58,016 nt of DNA from Pleurotus ostreatus/Saccharomyces cerevisiae fusant (GCA_024196135.1 JAMQCK010000126.1:1-58016), one strand, 5' to 3'; numbered from the stretch's first letter, positions 34,758-46,770 are shown. Notes: a model not told the origin generated them from the letters alone. A program made the numbers and translations.

Positions 34758-37214
34758 ATGCTCGACTTCAACGAGGCCCAGGCGACAGCCGTCATACGCC
34801 GTCGGCTGCAGGCGCAGAGTCTCTCGGACCACGATATTCAGGAGAGAATTGCGTCTTATCTTCTGGCTGTCTCTCGACTTCTCCAGGGCGCACAAGTGGC
34901 TTACGATTTGATGGACGACGATGACCCCCGCCGCGTGGGACTTGCGACCTGCTGTGCATCCCAGATTCAAACATGGCTCGACGAAATAGCTGGACCCGAG
35001 CCAGACTATGCTACAGAGCAGAGATCATCTACGCCATCGATGCTCCCAAGAGTGAGTATTGCCGTCTGCTGCATTTATTGTGACTGACCAGTCCTTCTAG
35101 GGTCGCCGACATTTCCTTGAGGAGTACTTCAAGTTGAACGCCTATCCGTCCGTGGCAGACAAGAAAGTGCTTGCGCAACACGAACGCGCTACATACAAGC
35201 AGATCCACACTTGGGTGAGTTGTACAACCGCATTCCCCATGCACGCTTCTGAACACTCGCCTTCTAGTTTCAGAACCGTCGTGCGAGAGCAAAGGCTACC
35301 AACGCGCCTCTCAAGAAGTGTGCTCAATCCCCAGCAGTTTCTGCTGCAGTTTTTGACCAAGCGCGACTTGCGGCTGAGTCTCACGATCATCTTTCGGACG
35401 ACGAAGTTGTCAAGAACGAAACCTGGGATGACATGGACGACGTACGTGTCGAGACCAGTCTGCCGCCAGATATTTTCTGACCTTTCACGCAGGAAGCTCC
35501 ACTTGCTTGGGCGCAGCAGCCTTCTCCAGAACCAGTCGAAACGCCGCGCGCGCGTCTACAAGCTGAGTTCAGGACCAGCATGGCAGCCTCTACTCCATCC
35601 ACCGCGCATCGCCGCTCGTCGCGAGCCGCCAAAGCCGTCGACATGGATGAGCTCATCTCAGCTTTTGACGCCATGAACGTTCGCGGCGCTGGTACAAAGA
35701 CAGTCATTGGAGCCGAGAAGGGATACGCAGCGCGCCAGGCGATCACTTACGTCGCCCCGAAGGCACCCCTTCCCTCCTACATTCCCCAAGAGCAGCCTGC
35801 GCCGCGCAAGCTTGTGGGCCTTCCCAAACGCCAGCCGGCGGCGAGGCGCCGCTTGATGTCGATCTCCTCAGATTCCTCCAGCTCGTCCAGCGAAAGCGAC
35901 CGGGTACCATCCCTCACCTACTCCGACAGCTCCGACTCGTCGTCCTCGTCTTCGCCATCGCCTGAACCACCTACTCGCTCAGAGCTGCTGCCGTCGCCAC
36001 CTAGCCCGACCTGGGTTGACCTACCCTCTCCCTCCTTCCCCCTCATCGTCACGCCCCCGGGTGGTATCGCGTACGATACATCTTCGTCGCACACGTGGCG
36101 CGAGGATGCCGGTGCAGAGGGTGACGACGAGGACGAATCCTGGGACCGCGCCTCGAAGCGTGCTTCCCTCGCTCCGTCGAAGCCTAGGCGCAAGACGAGC
36201 AAGCAGAAGACCGCCAAGCCCCACTCGAAGTCGTCGCGCTCACGCTCTGCAGCTAGATCTGCACGAAGCCCTGCACCTGCCCCGCAGCCAACCCTACCCA
36301 TCGCATCTGACGAGATCGTCTTCACCGGCCTGACAACGGCCGTCCTGGAGGACGGTATTGAGAGGCTCCCCGGCTGGGATGAGCTTGACTTCCTCAACCT
36401 CGATGTCGATTCCGCTGCCGCTGGTGCACTCGACATCCAGCTCGGGTCATGGGACGGCGTGAACGCTACCCAGCCCGCATCGCAGTTTGACTTCGGTCCG
36501 GTCTCTACTTTCGGTGACGCTCCCTCAGCCCCGGTGGCTGAGGTCCAGAGCGAGCCTGAAGAGCAGACCGTTGATGAATCATATGCGAGCACCGGTGTCG
36601 ACGATAGCACCTGGGCGACACAGCTCGCCGCGGGGTGGAACGACGCGTCCTCCCTCGTCGCGGTCGACAACCTCACCTTTGACAACGACTTCGCCCCCAG
36701 CGCGTTCGACGGCTTCATCGCATCGAACTGGAACCTCGAGCCCGAGCTTGAGCCCGCGTCCAATCCCTCGACTTTGTTCGGCAAGACTGGCTTCGAAGCG
36801 AACTCATCCAAGCCTACCTTCGGCGCTAGTGTGCCCGAAACCACCTTCACCTTCGGGTCAGCCTCAACACAATCTACCTTCAAGTTTGGCGCCTCCACTG
36901 CTGCGGTGACCGCCTTCGCCGCCCCGGCCTCGGCCCCCTCGGCATCATCGTCCACCCTCAAACCCACTATGCCCACGTCGACCTTCACCTTCGGCAAGCC
37001 CGCCGCCTCGCAGCCCACCACCCAAAAAGGGTCGACCCCATCGCCGTTTACCTTCGGCACGCCATCAACCTCGACCTTCGCCTTCTCAGCGTCCTCTGCT
37101 CTTCGTACCAGTACCCCTGCGCTGCCTACCTCCTCATCTTGTGCGCCATCCTCGTCATCATTCGCATTTGGTGCCGGCAGCCCGGGAGTCTTCACCTTCG
37201 GGACTGCTGGCTAA
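34758..37214 (+). CDS. HD2 homeodomain mating-type protein with FG-rich tail
   Basis: Exons 34758-35051, 35101-35214, 35268-35441 and 35493-37214 give 767 residues. The N-terminus (LDFNEAQATAVIRRRLQAQS) is the expected recognition and dimerisation part. The homeodomain runs from GRRHFLEEYFKLNAYPS to helix 3, QIHTWFQNRRARAK, with an intron exactly between Trp and Phe of WFQNRR. A Ser-rich acidic middle, a basic segment (KPRRKTSKQKTAKPHSKSSR) and a long low-complexity tail follow. From about residue 600 the tail repeats TFG, FTFG, FKFG and FAFG units, ending GVFTFGTAG. The HD2 role is to dimerise with a non-self HD1. The FG tail is unusual and treated as a finding. Confidence 0.95.
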
Positions 37215-39037
37215 ATGGACGAACCTATCTCGATAGCCCGGAGCACCAACGTCGAAGGTGCGCCTTGACCTTCCTTCCTCGCATCGCGTACTCACATTTC
37301 GGTTCAGGTTAGCGACCATGCTACAGGCATAGTCGATTACCGGGGTGTCTCTGAGAACTGCAGTACAGTAGGTATCTGCCGCTCGCAGATAGCACTACCT
37401 CCTCCCGCCAACAGCGCGCAACGATGCGCCGCCCGCCCGGTCACTCGTGCTCTCATCTTACCATATGGAAAGATCCTCGCGCAGGCCAGCTCGACATTGC
37501 GCAAGCCGACATCGACCGCTCGTCGCCCTGTTCCACCTCGCTCGTCCACCTTCGACGACGATATCTGTTCGTCTCTATTCCCCACCGACTCCACTCAAGA
37601 GGCCTTCCACATTCAACACTCTCACCAACCTCACCATGCCCCTTTTACCGCTCGGGACCGCCTCTTCCCTGTGAGTCCGATGCACGTTCTCCGTCCGCCT
37701 TCGCCGACCAATGACCCAGGTGCACCACCCCGCATCTGATCTCCCACTCCATCTCCTCTAACCCCTCTGGCGCCCGGGGACCTTCGTATCCCTGTGAGTC
37801 ACACTCGTCTTTTCCCTTAACCCTTACTTATCGTCCCTTCAGGAGAACGTAGCGGCGCACTGCTACCCACCCCTACCCCATCTACCTCGCCGACGGCCAG
37901 GGTGCTCCCGTTCCCTGTGAGTCGAATACGCACGCTCTCCCTCGAGCCTCACTGACCACTCATTCTAGGTGACAGCGCTGACTCGCGCTTACTTCCCATC
38001 CCTACCCCTCTACCCCCTCTGACGGCTAGGGACCTTTTCGCTCCCTGTGAGTCGAACGTGCCTTATTTCTCTCTCCTTACTGACCGTCTTTTGCAGGCGA
38101 CATTGCAAACGCCTTCCCCGTCACCCTGACCACGTGTTCTCTTCATGCCGGGTGTGCGAACAATTTCCGCCATCCTTGTTTTGAACATCGCCGTCCCATA
38201 CTTACTGAGCTCCTTCTGCTCTCGTACTCGTGCGTTGCACACCCGTACGACATCATCACCACGCGCATGTGGTGGAGGACGACGCTCCTGCGTCGTCGCT
38301 CGACTCCCGAATTGTCCACCACCGTGAACTGTTGATTTTCTCCATTTGACTTTCCTCTTCTGGCATTTTTCTGCGTCGCTATCCCTCGCCGTCTTTGGCT
38401 CATTGACTCTACATTGGAACCTCCGCATACAATCAAGTCCTCGCTGCAGGACTTCTCAAGTATTGATACAGACCTCGAGCGTCACTAATTCCTCTCCGCT
38501 CCGGGCTACCGATTAATCGATTACTCCTCGCTCTGTACTACTAGTTCCTCTTCCTCTCCGAGCGGCATCGATTTCTCTTCGTCTCTGATCACTATTTCTC
38601 TTCCTCTCTAATTACCAATTCCTCTTCCCTCTGTACTACTACTCCCTCTTCCTCTTCGTTCGCGCTATCTTGCTTTCTTGCTATGTCCATGCTGCACATC
38701 TAACCTCAATGTACTTTTACCCCCAGGCATCAATTACCTTATTGTGTATCTATGTTCTTGCTATGGTGTCTATAACAATGGAACTTTGTGCCGTTTCTTT
38801 GGCTTTATCTCTATACTGCTATGCTGATGCTACGACGCAAGACGTGCTCAGAGGGGTGGCAAGGGCCACTTGGCCTAGTGATTGACAGGTGATTGTGAGC
38901 CTACCATGTTACGGCTTTCGCGAATTCAGGCTCGACATTTGCGCGCGCAAGATCGTGCATTAGATCGGCAGTAGTACACTACAAAGTACACTTGGGTATC
39001 CCCTGGACAAGATTACATTCCATCTCTTTCCATTCCT
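37215..39037. other. Region downstream of HD2 with possible spliced gene and pyrimidine-rich DNA
   Basis: An open frame runs from about 37309 to 37671 in phase with ILPYGKILAQASSTLRKP and RSSTFDDDICSSLFPTD, which looks like coding sequence. It leads into the tandem array described separately, and an open stretch follows at 38097-38334. I could not build an unbroken model through all units. From 38460 to 38670 the plus strand is a pyrimidine-rich imperfect repeat (many CTCTTCCTCT runs). No family is recognised. Confidence 0.4.
37625..38100 (+). repeat. Tandem array of about 123-bp exon-intron-like units
   Basis: Four splice-donor-like sites CCCTGTGAGTC occur at 37671, 37794, 37917 and 38047, spaced 123, 123 and 130 bp. 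Each is followed about 50 nt later by an acceptor (CAG or TAG), so the blocks between introns are 74, 74 and 78 nt. The blocks share ACCCC, CTCT and GGGACCTT-like stretches before the donor. This is a repeated exon-plus-intron unit. Block three has no frame compatible with its neighbours, so it may be skipped or the gene may be decayed. Confidence 0.7.
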
Positions 39038-39830
39038 CTACTTCGCAACGGCGCCAGCCTTCACCGGCTCACCAGGCGGGTATGGGGTGTCGACGACATG
39101 CGCGCCAGATTGCAACGGTGCACTGGTCGCGGGGATGCCGGTGGACGAGGCGGGTGGAGTTGGGTCGGTGGTAGCATCCGCGGCTGCGGATGCCTGGCTG
39201 GCGAAGCCTTGCGAGGCGAACTCGCGGGCCTTCTCGATGCCAGGCTGGACCTGCTGTTGTGCGGCGGAGAGGACCTTGCCAGCGTCGGTGGCTGCAGCTT
39301 GTGCGCCGGCTTGGAGAGTTGGTGCGTGGCCGCCGAGGGACTCGGGGATGTAGTTCTGGGGTAAAGGTCAGCGTCAAGGAAGTTAACGCAATCTCGAGCA
39401 CGTACCTGTGCTACTTCCACAGCAGCGTTGACGTAGCCCTTGGCCGCGTCAACGTATCCTGCGCCAGCCTCCTTGGCTGCGGCGACGTTCTGCTGGCCCG
39501 AGGCGACAGCAGCGTTCGTCTTCGCGCTGGCCTCCTGCTCGAGGCGCGTCGTACCGCCGCCGACGTCGCCTGTCAAGCTGCTGCCAATCGACTTCGCGGC
39601 AGTCGCAGCAGACTCAGCGACATGCTGGGTTTGATCCGCGGTCTTCTCGACCTGACGGGCGGCTGCTGGGCTGCCTGCCTCGACCTGCGCGTGAGCAGCG
39701 GTGGTTTGGAGCTTGGCCGCCCTGATGCGTATGTGGTTAGCACACGACATAGTACATCCAGAAAGCGAACCACTCACTCGGCGCCAGTGGGCTCCTGGAC
39801 GTTGAAGATCTTTCCGGATTCAGTAGACAT
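39038..39830 (-). CDS. LEA-like alanine-rich amphipathic protein
   Basis: Three exons encode about 225 residues that are almost wholly Ala, Gln, Lys, Glu and Ser. Start MSTESGKIFNVQEPTGAE, then repeated helical stretches such as AAAKEAGAGYVDAAKGYVNA and TADQTQHVAESAATAAKSIG, and the NYIPESLGGH motif common to fungal stress proteins of this type. The pattern is that of late-embryogenesis-abundant/CsbD-like proteins that become helical on drying and protect membranes and enzymes. It has no signal peptide or membrane helix. Function is inferred from composition and short motifs. Confidence 0.7.
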
Positions 39831-40330
39831 GGTGATTGTGTTGGTCGTGTGAGTGATGGATGGTGGTTCAAAAGCAAAGTGAAGGAGAGGAAAAGACAGG
39901 CGCGCCGTTATATATGAGCTGCGTCCTCGTCCGCCATCCGATGACATCACGCGTCCTTGCATGACGACAAGCGCGTCACCCGCCTGTCACCCCACCGCCC
40001 CGTCATCGAGCCAAACGGCAGTGCGCGCCGACAATGCGCAGAATGATTCTGATATGGTTAGCAGCGGGATTGACAGCTTGGAATGGTGGCCGGATGGAGC
40101 TGGAGGCGCGATGGAGGACTCATCGATGCAAGTGCGCAAAGTTACGCGACGAGGGCGCGCCCTTAGAGAGGAGTCGCAGCGAGTGACGTTGAGCGAGAGT
40201 CGCCAGAATCCTCATTATTCGTGAGTATGTAGTTCTGTCCATGCGAGTCTATGATACACAACACAATTAGGCGTTGGGCGTGAGCCTGGAGGGCGGTCGT
40301 CAAAAGAGTTCAAGGGGAAAAAGAAGGATC
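39831..40330. other. Intergenic region upstream of the LEA-like gene
   Basis: Holds the LEA-like promoter (TATATATGAG at about 39910) and the 3' UTR of the ABC1 kinase gene. Nothing else recognised. Confidence 0.35.
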
Positions 40331-42569
40331 TCACCAGTCGTATTTTATCATCTCGTCCGCGTTGACGATCGCAGACGAGATGAACTCGCGCGCCTCTAGC
40401 CATACCCAGACCTGCATGACGATGAGACGACAAACGCTAATGAAGAGGGCGAAAGAGCGCACCTTCAACAAAGCCGCCAGATTACTAGACGGCAAATCCC
40501 TCGTCGACAACCCAGGCCCGTCCGCACGAGCCATCTGCCCACCCAATTGCCTCAATATCGGCAACGCGCCCTTAAACAGGTCCAACTCCGGGTTCAACTG
40601 CCTCCCAATACCCTCTAACAGCAGGATCGAGATCACTGTGTTCACAAAGTCGCCCTCCATCTTGACGTGGTGCTGCCGGACGGCCTTCAGCACCTCCGTC
40701 AGGATGTCGCTAATCTTGATCTGTCCCAGCGAGAACGTCTTGCGCTTGACGCTCAGCACGATGTGCTGCATCTTCAGCGCAAACGTCTCCGGGTCGATCG
40801 CGAGGTGCGGTGTGCGGCAGCGCTCGATCATGAGCTGGCCCGTGCGATAACCGTCGAACTCGGCGACCGCGCGGAAGAGGTCGAGGAAGTTCTGCCGGTT
40901 CTTAGCGTTCAGCGTGGTGACGAGGCCGGCATCGAGGAAGATGAGCTCTGGGATGTATCCCTCGGTGTTGAGGTCGTTGAGTGCGGCGTGCCATTCGCGA
41001 GGAGAGCCGGCAACAGAACGAAGCTGGTTGACGATGCGGTCGGAGTCAGAATTGGGCTCGACAGCTGCGATGGGATGTGGTGGTGCAAGAGAGGGGAAGT
41101 ATTGTCGAAGGAGTCGGTTGAAGGCGTTGACCATGAGTGTGCGGCCGGAGAGGGGTTTGTTGAAGCGGACCATGATGTTGCCGGGATGCAAGTCGGAGTG
41201 TACGAAGTTGTCGAGCAGAAGCATGTTCAAGAAGGTGTCAAGACCGCTCGTCGCCAGTATAGCGTCGAATGGCCCGCCACCGTTCTTCAGAAACGTCTCT
41301 AGCGGGATAGCCTTGACGTACTCCTCTACCAGCAGCTCCCGAGTCGACCACTCGCTGAGCGGACGAGGGAACGACACGGACAGATTCCTCGGCGCGAAGT
41401 TATTCTCGAACGTCAAGAGGTTGTCCGCTTCGTGTCGCAAGTCAATCTGCTGGAACATCATGCCACCAAAGACCTGCACCTCCTCCGGCAGCGATATCCA
41501 CTCCATGCCAGGCAGCCAGTTGATTATGTTGGCGAAAAATGTCATGATCGTGAGGTCCCGGGTGATGGTCTTCTCTACTCTAGGATGCAAGACCTTAATG
41601 GCGACGGCCGTGGCGGGCGCGACGGGTAGGTCATCCTCTATAGGCAAAACGGAAGGGGGAATGACCGGGGTGATGGCGGCGACGGGGGCGGTCTTGGCTT
41701 GGCGGCGGCGCGCGATGTACGACGGGGGCACGAGACCGTTCTTGAGTGTGGCGCGGTAGACCTGAGCGATGGCACCGGCGCCGATGGGCGTCTCGTCGAA
41801 CTCCTCGAATATTTCGTCGAAGGGGCGATCGAAGACGGCCTCGATCTCAGCCACCGTATGCGACATCGGATGAGGATGAGCGTTGGAGTGCATAGAGCCC
41901 ATGCGCTCGCACAGAAGAACGGGGAAGAGGTCGCGACGAGAGGCCGCCCATTGTGCGAGCTAGATGCAAGTCAGCGCCCAGATCGGAAGTGCGAAGCGCG
42001 CTTGAACGCACCTTTATGAACGTCGGGCCCGCTGCCTCCATCATGTACACCAGCAGGTCATACCACCAGACAGCTCCCCAGCGCTCGTCCATCAGCTTCT
42101 TGTCAGGATCGCCCACCAAGAGCATGGGTGAAGTGACGATGACCGGGACGAAGAGACAGCAGAGGTATACGAAGCGCTTCGCTGTCAGGATGGGCTCCCA
42201 GATGTACTCCAGCCAGAACCGGAGGACGCGCTCCTTGAGTATCTCCCGTTTCCGTCTCCGTGGGGGGACATCCGGAAGCTCATTCGCAGGACGGCAGGGT
42301 ATGAGGCCGGGAGACGCGAAGAAGTTGGGTACGGTGGACTTGGGTCGTGGGGCGAAGTGGAGGGCAAGACCGGTGGTCAGAGGAATGACCCATAGTGCGG
42401 TCTTCAAAAGCGAATATCGTCGAACAGGAGCGGGGATGAAGAACGACGGGTATCGCGTCCATTGCTTGGAGGAGGACGACGATGACGATCCATGCCGGAA
42501 GGTCGAGAAGCGTATGCTCGGATGTTGCTTGCCGAGGCCCCGGAGGACGAATGTGAGCCGGAATGCCAT
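40331..42569 (-). CDS. ABC1/ADCK-family atypical kinase (YPL109C-like)
   Basis: Three exons. The N-terminus is Arg/Ser-rich, fitting a mitochondrial presequence, and a hydrophobic segment (FVYLCCLFVPVIVTSPMLLV) precedes the kinase domain. Seen motifs: IKLAQWAASRRDLFP (the family KxGQ motif, here with Ala in place of Gly), PIGAGAIAQVYRA (Ala-rich loop), VAIKVLHPRV (ATP lysine), HSDLHPGNIMVR (catalytic loop) and FLDAGLVTT (metal site, DAG rather than DFG). These identify the ADCK2/YPL109C branch, linked to mitochondrial coenzyme Q handling. The gene is divergent from the glycogenin-like gene; both are, from memory of published comparisons, recurrent neighbours of the agaricomycete HD locus. Confidence 0.9.
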
Positions 42570-43172
42570 GGGGAGTCTGTTGGCTAGCAGCACTCGCTAT
42601 GCATTTTGCGAGGGCACGGTCGTGGGCTCGTTGAGGCCGACGTCGTACTCGACGGTCAATCGCGAAGACAAGAAGACAAAATTCACGTGCGGTAATAGTA
42701 GGTGACGTCACGCCCGGCGCTCTCCCGCTCTTCCCCTCGCAGAACGAGCGCTTACGGGCGTGCCTGGCGCGCACGTCGGCCGTCGCGACGCGCTCTCCTC
42801 TCTCCCGCCCAACTCGTCCTCGGGGGAATCTGCTCGCTCGCCATCTGTGAATACAACTCCGCGCTTTTCTCCCGCATGTCTTGTGCTCTTCTGCCTGAAT
42901 GCTCATTGGGTGCCATTGACGTGTAATGTCGCGTTAGGAGGACATGTATGGAATCCAGAACACCCAAGCAACCTCTGAGAAGGCGCAGACCGCCGTCTTC
43001 TGTCCGCATTCCTCGCCCTGGTCTCGCCTTCGGCGCGGCGACGCGTTTGTTGATGGGCAGAAATTTGACGGAAACGTAAAGTGAATGAATAAACGCAAGA
43101 AATTCAAATTTGCATCTCTTCCCCGAACCCCCACATCCGCCCTCCCCCGCCGGCGCCTCTCGCGCTGCGCCT
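42570..43172. other. Divergent promoter between the ABC1 kinase and glycogenin-like genes
   Basis: About 600 nt between divergent start codons. No additional gene or repeat is supported. Confidence 0.35.
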
Positions 43173-46100
43173 ATGGCCGTCCCGAATGCATTCGTTACCC
43201 TAGTCACCTCCGACCGATACCTCCCCGGCGCACTCGCCCAGGTCGCCGCCATCGCCGACCTCCATCCCAAGGACGCGCATGAACCCCATGAACACTTTCA
43301 GACCGTCTGCCTCGTCACTCCGGAAACCGTCGATGTGTCCACGATCAAGGCCCTCAGGGGTGCCTTCAACGTCGTCGTCGGCGTCGAGATCATCGAGCAA
43401 GAAGACGACAAGGGCCTAAGGCTGCTTGGTGAGCGCTTCCCTCCATACCGCCTCAGGACGCGCTTCGATGGGCTGGGGCCCCGCATGAGCCGGCACATCC
43501 GTCACCCCTCCGTATTCCGGGCGTCCCTCGCTATACTCGGCGCGTCTTGACGCGTCGATCCAGCTGACTCGCCACAGTGGAGCCCTTGGGCTCGGAAATG
43601 CCTCTGCGTATGTGCCGTCGCTGATCACCTGCTTCATAGGTCGCCCGGATCTCAACACTGTCCTTACAAAGCTGCATATATTCCGCCTCACCCAGTACGA
43701 GAAGATAATATTCCTCGACGCCGATGTCCTCCCTGTCCGTCCGCTCTCTCATCTCTTTGCACTCCCCCACGAATTCTCTGCGGTCCCGGACGTAGGCTGG
43801 CCGGATATATTCAACTCTGGCGTACTTGTCTTCTCTCCTGGCGAGGACAAATTCAACGAACTGCGCGAGCTGCTCAAGTCGAAAGGCTCTTGGGACGGCG
43901 GCGATCAGGGCCTGTTGAACGAATGGCGAGGCGAGAACTGGAACCGGCTGAGCTTCACGTATAACACTACGCCGACAGCCGCATATACGTGCGTTATCAC
44001 TCGCCTCTCATAATCGTATCTAATAGCGCATATATGCAGGTACGCTCCTGCATACGAGCGGTATGGCTCCCAGATCTCTGCCATCCACTTCATCGGTCCG
44101 CACAAGCCATGGAACAACCTCGCATATAGGCATTCATTTGTTGGCCGTCAGCCTGACGCGGACCCGGGTCTCAAGCGCGCGTACGACTACGATGCGCTGG
44201 TTGATCGCTGGTATGCTGTCTACGATAGGCACTATCGCGCGGAAACCCCTGCGACGACGTCCCAATTCGAAGTGCGCAAATATGTCGCTTCTTGGGATGC
44301 GCAGGCTGGTACTGGTGACAAGGACTTGGCCTCGACTCCCGCTGTGAAGGCGGGAGGTGCGCTCGGGCTCGATCAACTGCGTCGACTCGCTATCGAGGGC
44401 CTGAACGCTGCTGGAGTGCCGCCGCCGGAGGGTCCCAAACAAGGTGGCGAATATAGGAGTATGCCACTGGACGGTCGTATTGACCTCATGCGTCCACCAC
44501 CTCAGCCCTCTGACAATACTTCTTCGCCTATCAAGCATGCCATTCAATTGACGCAGCAACCCGGTCATCCGTCTTATCCTGCTCCCCCTTCTCGTTCGTC
44601 CCCTGGCGGTACCCCTACCCAGGCATCGCCGACGCCTGCACCCAGTGAAGTTCCGTCAAGTCCTCGCTTATCGACTGTGTCGCTGCCGAAAGTCACTCCC
44701 GGTCCCTCTCGTCAAGGCTCCTACTCCAGCAATATCTCCACAGCGCCGACGCAGCCATACGAACCTGGTCATTCCCTCCTGTTTGATAACGCACCTACAC
44801 AATCGTCGCAACAAGGGCAACCTTCTTCTCAGCCTGAAAGCCAGGCGCCTGGGCAGCAGCAATCGCAACAGCCGTACTTTGTTGAGCCGCCTACGGACCC
44901 TATCCAACGATACCAACACGAGTTCCGGCAGTACGAGCAGCAGCGCAAGGAATACCAGTACGAGCAGGCGCACCCTGAGGAGGTATACCACGAGCGTAGT
45001 CACGATGGTCAGCATACACCCCATGCTCAGACGCAAGGGCATCACGAGCACACCCAGCATGAACATCACAATCACGGAGCAGGTCACGACCAACAGCAGC
45101 AGCAACAGCACCCGCAGTCTGGTGATCATCAGTCCCCGTCAACTCCTCAGCCCCATCAGTGGCAGGGGCAAGATATCCAGCAGCACGAGCGCCGTCGTTC
45201 TTCGGAGCCGCCGCGCCCACCATCCCCGCCGAAGTTGCTCTGGAACCCTGCTCGCGAACCACCGCCGAACGTCCCACCGACCGCGAACGCATTCCCGACG
45301 GATACCTACTTCCCAAACGCTTGGGACTCGGCTCCGCAACCCCCGCATATACTCAACAAGACGCCGTCCCCTGGTGCACCCACAACCGCTGCCGCTGTGA
45401 GCCCTCCGGCAGATAGCCGTGGGCTGTTCTCTCCACCCCCGCCGCCGGAGATTCCTGTCGAGCTTCAGCTGCAAGGGCACTACCGTCGCGTGACGGGCGA
45501 GGACGAACACCCTGACAGGCACAAGGTCAAGCCCGTCTTCCCTTGGGAGGAGAAACCGCGCGCCAAACCGGGGCGCGTGTTCCCGCACGGCGAGTCGCCC
45601 TCGCCGTCCGAGTTCAAGATTCCGCTCCCGGAAGTCGAGCCTGAGCCTGAGGCGCAACAGCCTACGCCAGGCGTGCCCGCGGTGCAGATGACGTCCCCGA
45701 CGAGGGTGTGGGATACCCCCAGTCGCGCGTCGGACAGCGACAGGACGCCGAGGGCGTCGCCGCCGGTGCATGGGTTGCCGAGGACGTTGGCGTTTGCGAA
45801 TGCGTGGGACACGGTGCCGAGCATTCAAAAGTACGCGGACAAGTTGCGCCCACCGCCGCCTGCGGCACGCGCACGCCCCGTGTCACCCTTCGACGAGCAG
45901 GGCTGGCGGAGGAAGATGGAGGAGCGGTCGGACATGAGCGCGGTGGATGGAGATGACGAGGAGGATAGCGAGGATGACGACGTACAACCGCGACCGCGGG
46001 CGTATAGCTCTGACCACGGGTCGCGGTCGTCCTCGTCGAGGCGCTCGAGAAGCGGCTCGTCGGTGTCGTCGAGCTACAGCTTCCAGAGCAAGCGGAAGTC

Positions 46101-46770
46101 GTATAGGTCGTTTGGGGTGCAGACGGATACGGTGGAGACGAAGACAGTGGCCGTGCAAGTTGCAGTGGTCGTGCCGCCGTCGGTAGTCCAGGAGAAGAAG
46201 GTGCAGCGTGCGCGTGGGCCTGCGTTGCTGCCAGCCGCTTCGGTGAGTGATGCTGGTGGCCTTGGCCTGTCGCCGATGAACGGCCAGACCGAGAAGAGGA
46301 CGTCACCTTTGGTGTCGCCTCGCGAGTTTGCCTATCCCACGACAAATGCGCCTAAGCGCGCCTTGAAGCCCGCTCAGACGTCTCCTTCCGCTCGGCCCGC
46401 TGTAGGCTCCAGCACGACCCCGCCTCGCCGCCAGTCACCTGTGACGCAGACCAGCCCGCCGTCGTCGCGCACCGTCAGCCGTATCAAGACGACGTCGCCG
46501 CCTGCCTCTGTCGAGTCTACGCCCACCGCCTCCGCCAGTATGTCGCGTCAGGTCTCGAATGAGTCGAACATCACGTCTCCGCCCTCGTCCATTGGACCTG
46601 TGTCGCCGCCTGAGGGGCACCCTATCGGTGCTCCCACTGCGAAGAAGGCCGCTCGTGTATTCGATCCGGCGCGTGGTGTCGACCTGTTTAAACGCGGGTC
46701 CGAGGAGGTGCTTGCGCGCTTCCTCCGGATGGGTTCATGGGAGGATGAGGCGAACGCCGCCTCTCGTTGA
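43173..46770 (+). CDS. Glycogenin-like glycosyltransferase family 8 protein with long disordered tail
   Basis: The GT8 domain starts MAVPNAFVTLVTSDRYLPGA, then LLGRPDLNTVLTKLHIFRLT (rebuilt across a 201-nt intron, 43439-43639), FLDADVLPVRPL with the metal-binding DAD motif, FNSGVLVFSP, GDQGLLN and AIHFIGPHKPWN. The remaining 750 residues are Pro/Gln/His/Ser-rich low complexity, with two copies of an F-NAWD motif (FPNAWDSAP, FANAWDTVP). The protein ends EEVLARFLRMGSWEDE, a conserved tail likely to contact glycogen synthase, by analogy with the C-terminus of animal glycogenin. Glycogenins prime glycogen by self-glucosylation on tyrosine. The tail is far longer than in animal enzymes. Confidence 0.9.

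Noticed and set aside
38860..38940. tRNA-like A-box (TTGGCCTAGTGATTGACAGG)
   Set aside because: No matching B-box (GGTTCGANTCC) or acceptor stem follows, so a tRNA or tRNA-derived SINE is not supported.
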